From positions 1,849,915 through 1,913,914 of the forward strand of contig VXAI01000157.1 in NCBI GenBank assembly GCA_013399305.1: a stretch of 64,000 nt of DNA, written 5' to 3'. Source of the stretch: Rostratula benghalensis (lineage: Eukaryota; Chordata; Aves; Charadriiformes; Rostratulidae). The notes beneath the pieces were generated by a model that worked only from the letters and a program-made list of their open reading frames with translations, searched no databases and was not told the DNA's origin. The position numbers and the translations under genes were made by a program. Shown here piece by piece: positions 23,806-34,400 of the stretch; position 1 is the first letter of the stretch, and every line of letters begins with the position of its first letter.

Positions 23806-26109
23806 ATTGTTCTAAGCCACAATTCTTCCCTCTTTGGCTGGACAAGGAAGAGCAAGAAAAGCCTCTTCATGCCCTGCCAGCAGCACGAAGAACTCACCTC
23901 CAAGCAAAGCCAAACACAAGGATCTTGTTCACCACAGTTTGCCTGTGGCCTCTCGTTCTCCTGCCTACAGCAAGCCTGGTGAATTTATTACTACTGTAGG
24001 CTGCAGAGACAAATGTTGGCCTGAGACAAGGTTTTGCCTCTTACAAAAGAGTGCCTTTTGGAGCTTCAGGAGACCAGCCAGGTGCGACGGGACAGTCAAG
24101 GGTGTGATGAACAGCCCGGAAAAAGGGGGGTTTTGCTATGATTTTCCGTCTGTGTAGCTTTTACTCCTTCTGTTCAGGTTTGAGATTAACTTGAATGAGT
24201 TAACTAGCTAAATAAATTTCCCGTTAGCTCTTTAATGGAAGGTGGGGTTTTCCTTTTTTTTTTTCATTTTGGTGATATTTCAGCTATGTATATTTTAGGC
24301 AAATAAGAACATACAGAGTACTATCACTATATAGGTAGATCTATCCTGTATTGGAGCCTTATCGATACATGTAACTCTTCTTTGTCAGAAAAGAATAATA
24401 CATATTTGAGATATCAAATAATAAACTTCTTATTCTATGGAGGGTGAAGACTTCACAAGTGTATAAAAGCTTGGAGGCATACTTCACAATTACTGTGAGT
24501 GCTCAGATAGTACTCAGAAATATCCAATTATATCAGGCCTACTAAATTTCTTTGAGAATCTGACTCAAAATTTTTATTTTTAAAAGAAAAATAGTACACA
24601 ATTCCATACAAGAGACACAGAAGGAGAAAAAATATCTCTTTAATTAACTTTATAAGAGCCTACATCCAGAAAAAATACCTGAAACCCATGTTTAATTTGA
24701 GTGAATTTTCACTGACATAGTTAGTCACACTCTTAAAAAAATAGACTGCACATTTACTTGCAGTAAACAGTACCTCTTTAAGATGAATAATCCCATTTAA
24801 GTACTTTTAAGAATTCCTTGGACTGACTAAAGGAAATCAGAAGTTTGGGGCTATTTTTCTTTTTTTTTTTTCGTTGTCAAAGGTAAGTATCAATGCTTAC
24901 ACTAGCTACTATGAATTATGAGCAGCTTCTTGAGCTGAGCTTTTCAGAATTAGTGACAAACTGACGTGAAAAATTGAATACTACTGATTTTATACTGATT
25001 CTAGAGAAACCCACCTTCTAAATTAATACATTTTTGAGATTTTTTCTTAATTAGGCAAACTTCAAAGACTTTTTTGACCTCCTTTTGTCTTGGTGAAAAA
25101 ATGTCCTTTAATAGTAATAAATAACCGTCAATATTAAGTGTTAACTGCCACTTAACTATATTGCATTTTGTGTGAGACAGTCAAGGCATTTTGACAAAAG
25201 GGAGTAGATATATGAAATGTACTCTTGTTTCTGCTTGCCACACATAATTGTGTCATCACCACTCCAACTCCTTTTGTATCACATTCCACAAAAATAAAAA
25301 AATAGTGAGAATACATGTATGTTATTTTTAGTCTCATTATATACTCAAACACAAAATAAACCCTAAAATAGAGAAAGCTATGTTTTTGTATTGAAAAAGC
25401 TCCTGTTCATTTGAGTGTGAAGTGATAAATGAGTGCCAGATGAGAAACAGGAAACAAGAAAAAATATATGTAAAGAAATAAGATCAAAGAACTTCATATG
25501 AAGAGTATTCAGAATTTAACTTGCAATGGCAAGTTCAACAGTTGAACTTAACGGGCAAGATTAAACAAACACTCATTGCTCAAAGTATTCTTTGTAGGAT
25601 TCTCTAAAAAAGGAAAATTTTGGACATGACTTTTTTTTATCATTCAACATAAAACCTGACTGTGTTAAGAAGCTACTCAGGAAAAAAAAAAATTAAAAAA
25701 AAATGAGTGATTCATATTCTGTGACCTCACAGAATATGAAAATTTACTACTTACATTATTCTTGTACGTGGTCAGCAAATAAACTCAAGAAAATTCATTA
25801 ATGAAGTATGAAAAGCAGCATTCAAATTGCTAAAATTAAAAGAGAAAAAAAAATCAGTATCCACCACACTAAAGAAAAGAATTATTAGATGTCCAGGTAG
25901 TGTTTACTTCAGAGGAGCCAACATTACTTTTCTAAAACAAGATCCAGCTTTACAAATGTTTCAAAATCTTTTGAAGGGGCCAACACATATATTCTCAAAG
26001 TTGTCCATTTGTTACAGTTTGCTTGGATTTCCTAAGGTAAAAAGTCACTCACAAGATTTCTTGATGAAGGATTTTGTGAATACAAAAAGTTCAAAATAGG
26101 TTCAATGGA
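23806..26109. other. Single-copy DNA with a perfect palindrome, no gene seen
   Basis: The first 400 bases are relatively GC-rich and could be a conserved element or transcript end, but no coding signature was found. The rest is AT-rich. The palindrome at 25711-25740 is described separately. Confidence 0.5.
25711..25740. repeat. Perfect inverted repeat, 14-bp arms, 2-base spacer
   Basis: The left arm TTCATATTCTGTGA (25711-25724) and right arm TCACAGAATATGAA (25727-25740) are exact reverse complements around CC. The centre reads TGACCTCA, one base from the cAMP-response element TGACGTCA. It lies beside A-rich DNA, outside any recognised transposon. It could be a dyad protein-binding site, the stem of a small hairpin RNA, or a palindrome created by a replication template switch. 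Confidence 0.95.
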
Positions 26110-28130
26110 GGATTTGTTAAGTACTTGGAGGATAGATGTAATGCTAGATGTCAGTCCTGGTAACAGTGGTCGTGATATGGTTGAATTTAAAATTTTCAGT
26201 GTAATGCGAAAAAAGGACAGCAGAGTTGCTACTCTGGACTTCGGGAGAAAATTTTCAGCTATTCAGGAGATTTTTAGCACAGTACCTTTGGAATCTTCTT
26301 TTAAGGGCTTAGGAGTCCACAAGTGCTGGTCAGTTTTTAAGAATCACCTTTTAGAAGTAAAGAGCAGGCAATTCTGGTGTGCCATACATCAAACAAGCTG
26401 TCCATAATACCATTTGGCTGATCAGGGAACTCCTCATCAAGCTCAAGAGGAAAAAGAAAACTAATATTTCTGGAATCAATGTAAATCTTTAAAGGAAAAA
26501 CACAGAGCTGTGGTTCACTTATACAGGAAGAAGTCAAGAAAGGCTGAAGGACTGAAGCTCAATAGAGTTGAAACTGGACAGTGTCATTTAAGGTAATAAG
26601 AAGGGCTATGCATGCTAATAGCAAGAGGAAGTCTAAAAAAGAACATTGGACTGTTACTTGTTGAAGATGGCCATCTGACTAATAGGAATGAAGAAAAAGC
26701 AGAGACTCTCAATGGAGTTTTTTGCCTCAGTCTTTAATAATACTAACAGATCTAAGGCTACCCAGTCCACTGAGTCAGAGGACCACGAGTTGAGGAATAG
26801 TGACCTTCCATTTGTGAACACTGAAATTATAAGGAACCAGCTGTATCATCTGAATGTTCACAAGTCCACGGGGACTGATGGGCTTCATCCCGGAGTTCTG
26901 AAGGAGCTACTGGATGTTACAGCAGGACCACTCTCGATCATCTACCAAAGGTCTTGGGAGTCTGGTGAGATTCCTGATGACTAGAAACTAATTAATGTTA
27001 ATCCAATCTGTGAAAAAGGCATGCAGGAAGACCCAGGAAACTACAGACCTGTTAGTCTAACCTCAGTTCCTTGAAAAAATATGTTGGTTACTATTGAAAG
27101 ACATTTAAAGTATTCTCTAAATGTCATGCAATTATCAGGTACAAGTTTTGCAACTGTGAGATGAGCAAGTTCATGGTACGCTGGGTGAAGAACTGGCAGA
27201 AGGGCAGGGCTCAGGTTGTTGCTGTGAGTGGGGCTACATCTCACTGTCAACTGGTCACCAGCAGTGTTTCTCAAGATTCAATTCTAGGGCCAGGTGTGTT
27301 CGATACATTCATCAATTATTTGAATGCACCATTAGTAAATTTACTGATGAGAGCAAACTGTGATGTGTTGTTGACTCTCCAAGGGACAGGAGGCCTTGCA
27401 GAGGGATCTAGATAGATTGGAGCATAGGGCTACAATTAATGGAATGGAATTTTACAAGTTCAAATGGTGGATTCTGAATCTGGAATGGAGTAAAGCCAGG
27501 CACAAGTATACATTGGGAGAGGAATAGCCAGGACATTAGTACTGCAGAAAGGGATCTAGGGGCGATCATTGACAGCAGCCTCAGTGTGCCCTGACAGCCA
27601 AGAGGGGAAATCACTTCCCGTGGTGCATCAAACGCAACATGGCCAGCCAGTCAAAAGAGCTGATTATACTACTGTATTGAGTTATGGTGTAGTGTCATCT
27701 AGAGTACTGTGTGCAGTTCTGGAGGCATTTAAGAATTTAAGAATTTAAGCAGCATGTGAAAGTCCTTGAATGTGACCAGAGGAGGGCAACGAAGTTGGAT
27801 AATGGGCTACAATGATCTAAGAGGAGCAGCTAAGGATTTTGGCCTTGTCTAACATGGAGAAAAAGAGGCTATGGGGCAGGTCTCCACAGCTCCCTGAGAA
27901 GGGGAAGTGGAGAGGGAGGTGCTGAGCTCTTCTCTCTGGGATCCAGTGACAGGATATGTGCGAATTAAAGTTGTACCAGGGGAAATTTAGACTGGACATT
28001 AGGAAGCACCTTTTTACCAAGAGGGTCATGAAAAACTGGAACAGGCTTTCTAGAGAGGTGATTGATGGCCCAGACAAGTTCATGAATAGGTATTTTGACA
28101 ATGCCATTAACAAAATGCTTTAACTTGGTT
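26110..28130 (+). pseudogene. CR1 ORF2 (reverse transcriptase) relic
   Basis: Recognisable ORF2 pieces in order: the linker with 'DMVEFKI' near 26175; 'FFASVFNNTN' near 26715; the RT block around 'STGTDGLHPGVLKEL' near 26865-26910; 'SIIYQRSWESGEIPDD', ended by TAG at 26982 where the family has Trp; 'NYRPVSLTSVP' near 27040; 'RWVKNWQKGRAQ' near 27180; a decayed 'SILGP' motif near 27285; and C-terminal segments to about 28130. The RT centre between about 27075 and 27160 is too short, so roughly 80 residues, including the first catalytic Asp region, appear deleted. The FADD catalytic motif reads FTDE at 27340-27351. It cannot encode an active enzyme. Confidence 0.85.
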
Positions 28131-28193
28131 AGCCCTGAATTGGTCAGGTGTTGACTAGAATATCATTGTAGGCACCCTCCAACTAAACCAGTC

Positions 28194-28270
28194 CTATTCT
28201 ATTCTATTCTATTCTATTCTATTCTATTCTATTCTATTCTATTCTATTCTATTCTATTCTATTCTATTCC
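28194..28270 (+). repeat. (ATTCT)n microsatellite at a CR1 tail, about 15 units
   Basis: About fourteen perfect ATTCT units and a final ATTCC follow the CR1 3' end and run to 'atgaatgg'. The unit matches the start of the CR1 ATTCTATG tail repeat, so the array probably grew from the LINE tail, as at 22081. Confidence 0.93.
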
Positions 28271-31113
28271 ATGAATGGATAAAAAAATATGTAACACATG
28301 GGTATTTTACTTTTTTTTTTTACTTTCTGCATTGCATGTGTAGGCTTTATGTGCAATATGCTGTCACTGGAGCTTGTAATTGTTTACAAGACTGATGGTA
28401 TATTGTACTACCTAATGAAATGTAAAATTGGCTTTTGAAATAAACAAAAGGAAAAAAGTTAAATCATAAAAAAGAAGGGTGTTGACTGTAGGCTTTTGTG
28501 TAGCACACTATGAGAAAAGTATACCCTTCATGACTTCTTTCATTACAACGGTTACCTGGTGGCAACTTCAGTAGTAAAAATACCCAGAGACTTCTGAGCT
28601 ACAAACAGAAAAGAGAGAAAAAAGAATTCTCTTAGCTGAAACTTACTCAAACTAGTCTCTCTTATTGATGTCTTTATTTGAAAGTGAGCATAACTGTTTC
28701 TGACATGTAAATTTCAAGTCGTTTTCACTCAACAAGTTTAGCTGAATTGCTTTCCAAGTTCAGTGTATATTGCCTTGAGTGAAATCACCAAAATCACGTA
28801 AACAAATATATTTAGGAACAAGATAATCAGCTAGCTTAAATTAGCTGGTACCAATTAGCTGGTACCAAGTCTTCTTTTGTTAAGAAAAGATCAGGCTGCA
28901 AAACAAAGTAATGGAAAGACTTTACCAGTGAGTCTCTGAAGACAGAATTAATTGTTGAATAAGTGCCACTTCAATTCAAAGAACACCAACAGGTTTGGGG
29001 TTTTTTTCTCCCACCTCTGTTAATGACACTATTTTTCTGCCTTGCTCTAAAGCAAAGGAGTTTTGTAAATAATTCTAAAACTAAAAAAAATTGTTTCCAG
29101 ATACACAGGTAAGGACAGATAAGGGTTGCAGAATTTGCAGCAGTGTTCAGGCACCTAGATCCTTTCATTTTGATTCGTCAGAGCCAAAGAAATCCCACCA
29201 GATGTCTGTCTGTATCATTAGGTGGGTAAACAATATTGAAAGGCAGGCCCCCAGAGACCAACTAGGTGTTCTTTCAGAACTTCTTTACACATAGGAATAT
29301 CATGAGATTATTCTGTAAGATTCAATTTGTGGGCAGCTTAAACAAACCCATTTTGTCATGCAATGAGTTGCTGCGTTTCAACAGGCAGACAGTAATAGCA
29401 TCTGAAGTTCTGTTCCAGCTCTGGCTTGCAACAGTGTGAACAAATCCAAACAAGGTAGATAAACAATCAGGAGTAAGAAAGCAGTTAAAACTGCATGATA
29501 AATTAATAAGATTGCTCATACTGCAGCTCAAGAGTTTATCACATAAGTACTACCTCTACTTACCATCATAGATACATGCATCTCTTCCATGACTTTCTGT
29601 AATGTCTTTGTGCCAACCAATGTTTGTCAGCCTAGGTTTCAGCTAAGTTGTGAAGTGAGTGTTTGCTTGTGTATTTTTCAGCAATTTAACATATGACAAT
29701 TTCTTTTTCTTCCATATTTTAACTGACCATCTTTTTTCCATGAAGGAATTGCTCAGGCAATTCAGTGACTGATGTCTTGCTTTTAGGCAGCATAATATTA
29801 CCTGTAAAACCAAAATTATTTTGTAGGACTCTGTTGAATTGTATTTCTTCAGCGCTGGAGAAATAAACCCCCACCATTCTAGTGTTCCTAAAGGGTGGCT
29901 TCCATCCCCCCTCCTCCCGCCCCCCAAAAAAAGAAAAAGCCTAATCAGCTTCTTAAACTTAATTTTAATTTTTCTTTGTGTCAGTTGAAGAGGATAGAAT
30001 TCACTTGGAAACTAGGAACAGGATTTCCTATTTCTTTCCTACAGGAAGATAGAAATTTCTCACTTATTTTAGCCATTCTCAGCTTGACCCATGGAATTTC
30101 AGAGAAAGGGTTGTGGATGATGGGAAAATACCTTCTATTTGACCAGTTGGTTTGATTCAACTTACTGCACTCAAAGTCATGTATTAAGCACTTAGATAAT
30201 TCCAACAGATAACTGCCTCGCAGAAGAAGGAGTAGAGAAATATGTTGTGAGGACAGTGTAGTCTCATCTGACTGAGATATACGATGTTAAAGGATAACCA
30301 AGCCTTCCTACACAATATTATGTTGCAAATTTATGTTTAGAAGCAACTTTTGAATAAGATGATTAACATTTAATCTTCATTCACATATTTGCTATGTAAA
30401 ATCCTCTAGTACATATTTTCCTTACGGTAGACCATTACTCTCTCCACTCCTGGAATCTAACTAAAAATCTACTTTGGTACACCTTTTATGGAATGAATGA
30501 TGATTTTTAATACGTTTACTTCTAACAAAGGTCTTCAGTCAAAAGTTTCTACTTTGATCCATTTCAGCATCAACTGAAGTTAAAAACAAAGCAGCTTTTT
30601 GTTGTGCTTCAAATTATCAGGCTTTATTATGATCACTGAGAAGAGAAGCAATATAGCAATATCCTTAATTAATTTTACTGTTCTCTATTGGATACATTAT
30701 TTAACAGTAAATGTTGAGATGTGATGTACAGTGTGTGACCAGGAAGAATGAAGCATGGCCTGAGGCATCCTCTAATCTCTGAAGCATTGTGGATACCTAA
30801 TTTTTTTTTTTTAAGTGCCAAAATCACTTCATATGGCAAGCCAGATAGCATTTCAGGGTTCATTACAGTCTCAAATTGCTTCTACTGATGGTCTACAGAG
30901 ACATCACTAGTCTCCCTTCATTCTATATTATGATGGAGTTACAGGGTTCATCGTCATACCAAAGGGATACTTTTCATATTAGAATAAAGATCCTAGTGCC
31001 AATGTTATTCTTAATGAGCCACTGCACATCAGTTTCTTTGCCAGTAATAACATGAGAAATTCCTTTCTGACCAGCTGCAATGTAAATGACCAGACCTTTG
31101 AGAATGACCAAGT
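28271..31113. other. Single-copy DNA, no gene seen
   Basis: No exon or transposon recognised. A 14-bp tandem duplication occurs at 28839. A C-rich patch followed by an A-run lies at 29907-29936. Open frames are all under 100 codons and without known domains. Confidence 0.5.
28839..28866 (+). repeat. 14-bp perfect tandem duplication
   Basis: AATTAGCTGGTACC occurs twice head to tail at 28839-28852 and 28853-28866. Each copy contains the palindrome GGTACC. A recent slippage or repair duplication is the simplest reading. Confidence 0.9.
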
Positions 31114-31490
31114 TCTTTTGCTTTGCCTTCCTTTGCCTTGCCTTGCCTTCCTTTGCCTTGCCTTGCCTTCCTTTGCCTTGCCTTGCCTTGCCTTCCTTTG
31201 CCTTGCCTTGCCTTGCCTTGCCTTGCCTTGCCTTGCCTTGCCTTGCCTTGCCTTCCCTTGCCTTTCCTTTCCTTTCCTTTCCTTTCCTTNNNNNNNNNNN
31301 NNNNNNNNNNNNNNNNNNNNNNNNNNNNNNNNNNNNNNNNNNNNNNNNNNNNNNNNNNNNNNNNNNNNNNNNNNNNNNNNNNNNNNNNNNNNNNNNNNNN
31401 NNNNNNNNCCTTCCCTTCCCTTCCCTTCCCTTCCCTTCCCTTCCCTTCCCTTCCCTTCCCTTCCCTTCCCTTCCCTTCCCTCTCCTCTCT
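31114..31490 (+). repeat. Composite pentanucleotide array CCTTG / CCTTT / CCCTT with gap
   Basis: The left part mixes CCTTG with CCTTCCTTTG in an irregular higher-order pattern. Ten perfect CCTTG units follow at 31201-31250, then about six CCTTT units up to the gap. Right of the gap, about fourteen CCCTT units run to 31480. The plus strand is nearly all pyrimidine in the CCTTT and CCCTT parts. Frames across it are low-complexity artefacts. Confidence 0.95.
31290..31408. other. Assembly gap (119 N)
   Basis: A run of 119 N sits inside the pentanucleotide array. The unit differs on the two sides (CCTTT left, CCCTT right), so the gap hides at least one change of repeat unit, and the true length may differ from 119. 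Confidence 0.99.
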
Positions 31491-34400
31491 GATGCGGATG
31501 ATGAGCACTGCTTGGTTCTAGCAATAACTCACCTTCTAGATTGATTCCAGATGGAAAATGTACTTCAACTTTTCCTCCAGTCTATACAAGCTATTAAGAA
31601 AGATTAGATTTTAGTGTAGGTCAGCCTAGTAAAACCTACTCTTGAATAGCCTTATGGCTGTTTCTTCAGTGCGTAACTGTGGATGCCATAGTTATTATGT
31701 TTCACTGCTGCCAGATGAAAACAGCATAAGGAGGGGGTGAAGAACACAAGAAAAGCTCAGAAAAATATAAAGATTATCAGGGTGGATACAGCTGTCATTT
31801 AGTTCTGAGGGATGTGACGATGCAGACAGATCTGAAACTCTTAAATAACCTCCTTTCATAATGATTTGTAAATTGGAGAACTATTTTTTTAATCTGCCTC
31901 TAGAACACACCTCTTGAAACATTCCCTTTAAAGATCTCAACAATCAGCCTTTAAAACAGGTAAGACACATCTGCTTAAAAGACTATTGACAAAATAATTC
32001 AGTAGTCAAATTAATCTGTAAGCATACAGAAGAACTTTAAGCCATACCAAGAAAATCAAACACAAATAAAAGCCTTACCATGTCTGCATATAATTACAAA
32101 GGTTCCAGAATTTAGGCCTGGACTCACTTGGAATGTAAAGGATATAAAACCTACATCAAAACATCATGATCTGGCAGAACTCAAAGAATCAGAGTTGCAT
32201 AAGACAAACATAGTTTTGAATTTAATTCCAAATGAGTCTGGAATGTTTGCATATTGTTTTCTATTAGATAAAAAGAGTAGTACATTTTTCAGAGTACTCA
32301 AATTGTGTATTTCTTCCAGTAAATTTTTAACTACCGTATGCGAACACACACACTTATAGGCAAACTGTTCAAGATATGGGCACCCAAACACCCACACTTA
32401 TCAGTTTAAAGACAGTCCTTCACACACAGTTAACTCACCATCTCACTTTAGGCAGGGGCTTACACAATTTCAGTAAATAGCCCTTCTTCAGCAATGAAGG
32501 ATTGATCATTCGTATGAAGATACTACCTCCATGCATGTATATATCAACCAAAATTTATAGCAATCTGACTTCATTTTCCATAACTTGACTAGCAGAAATG
32601 CTGTAAACATAAAAAACATATAATAAACCATTCTGAAAATAAAAATTTATTAATAGCTATGCACTGCATATGCAGCCTCATAAATTAATCCTGTGAATCA
32701 ATTCACAGTGTTGGTAATACCTCCTTATCTAATTTTAATGTCAGTGATTTAACATGTATGAATTATTAATTTTACTAGAAGCAGGTGATGAAGTAGTCCT
32801 GATTTACTGGTGAAATTATTATTTTTTTGACTCTGGAAAAAAAATCTGAATTTGTGAAAATAATTTGTGAAAATTTAGCAATACAGCAGACAGGTACACT
32901 TCTCTCCATTTGTCCCAGATAATTAATACCAGGAGAGAGGTTTTGTTGTGGAAGACTTTTAAACTACAGAACTATTTTAAGATAGCAGTATAACTAAACA
33001 TTACGTTACAATGTATGTAAATTTTGTATGTCATACTTGAATTTCAAGATGAAATAAACTCAAAGATTTAAGAGCTCTTTTCCTCAAAGCAATGGGTGAA
33101 GAATGCTATCCTGCACCCTAGATCTTCCTGAATTCTTGAAGGAAATCAAATAGAAAGACAAGCTTCTTATTTACCAGCTTTCCTGAATCCCCAGCATGCA
33201 CATGCACACTCACAGATGCACACATGTATGTGCACTACAGTGGGCCTACTGTATTATCTAAGCTCCTATTGTTTTATTTTCCAGTATAACCTGTTTAATA
33301 AAAACAGATACTACAGTCACCCAATAGATAAAGGTAGTCTTTAGTTCCATTGCATTTATATCGCAAGTTCTGTCTGTTTTTCTCTTTCCATTGGTACATT
33401 GTGTACTATTTTAAATTACATTTCAGTATGGAGTGCCTAACACTTTACTTCAGACTCTACATTACTTCTTTCCACAGAGATATTACGTGAGGTCCATATG
33501 TAACCCTGGTCGAACTATTTCTATATCAAAAAAATGATGTAACATATTGGAGCTACCAACAATTCATGCCTTTATAGACATTTATATCTTAGCAATTATC
33601 AACACCTACAATATACACTTCAAGAGTGTAAAAAAAAAGAAAATCATAATTAACAAATTATATCACTTTAAAATGAAGCAACAATACTATATATAATGGG
33701 AAAAGCATGACACCAAGGTCATAGTGCTGATATGAAGGGTTGCATACTATTATTACATAGGCCTTGGTGCAGCTGAAGTTACTTTCCAGTGAAGTCTGGA
33801 AATTTCCCTGCCTTCTCTGTACATGTATTCATAAGTGTCTTGAGAATACTAGTTGGCACGTTACCCAGGGCTCCCTGAGGAGACTCACAAACAATGTCCA
33901 TGCAAGTGATTTCCATCCAACAGGGAACCAAAGAACAAAAAATATTATAAAATCTAGTTTCAACAGCTTTTTTTCAAGGGTGTTCCAAAAAGTAAACTAC
34001 AGAGTTAAAGCAATTAATATGACAACTAAGTTTTGAGTCTTTCTGAACCAAACCATCAGACAATTTCAGTTAATTTAGAAAGGGCAGCTTCCCTCAGTGA
34101 AGAATTTCACAAGAAACAGCAAAGGATTCCATTCAGTGTAGATGTCACAGAAAATGAACTGAATTGATAGATGAGTTATTGAGAGAAAGAGTAAGTTTGA
34201 CCGGGTTATCTTATTATGCCTGCTTCCCTCTCTTGCACTTCTGTTTTGTTTTGGGTTGTTTTTTTAACAAGAACTGAGGCTTAGCTATGGATCACCTTGG
34301 ATGGCTACCAAGAAGATATACCTCATCTCTAAAAACCACATAATTCTCTAACTGGTCAGTGCCAAGGCAATTGACAGCACTGTTTCATCTGTTACAGAAA

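Larger units (their letters stand above)
26110..28270 (+). mobile_element. CR1 LINE, 5'-truncated, 2.1 kb, with ORF2 remains and expanded tail
   Basis: This is the largest transposon here. It starts in the linker between the endonuclease and reverse-transcriptase parts of ORF2 and runs through most of ORF2, a short 3' region and an (ATTCT)n tail. Forward orientation is clear from the codon order and the tail. It has no 5' UTR, ORF1 or intact endonuclease. Substitutions, stops and small indels throughout make it an old, dead copy. Confidence 0.9.

Noticed and set aside
23595..24157. Open frames of 72-134 codons on both strands across the AGAGG array
   Set aside because: A stop-free pentanucleotide repeat stays open in several frames. 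The non-repeat parts match no protein and lack coding signs.
30979..31544. Open frames of 132-181 codons across the CCTTG/CCCTT array
   Set aside because: They are translations of a microsatellite and an N gap, open in several frames at once.
32691..32708. Inverted repeat CTGTGAAT/ATTCACAG with a 2-base spacer
   Set aside because: An 8-bp-arm palindrome of this kind is expected about once in 64 kb by chance.
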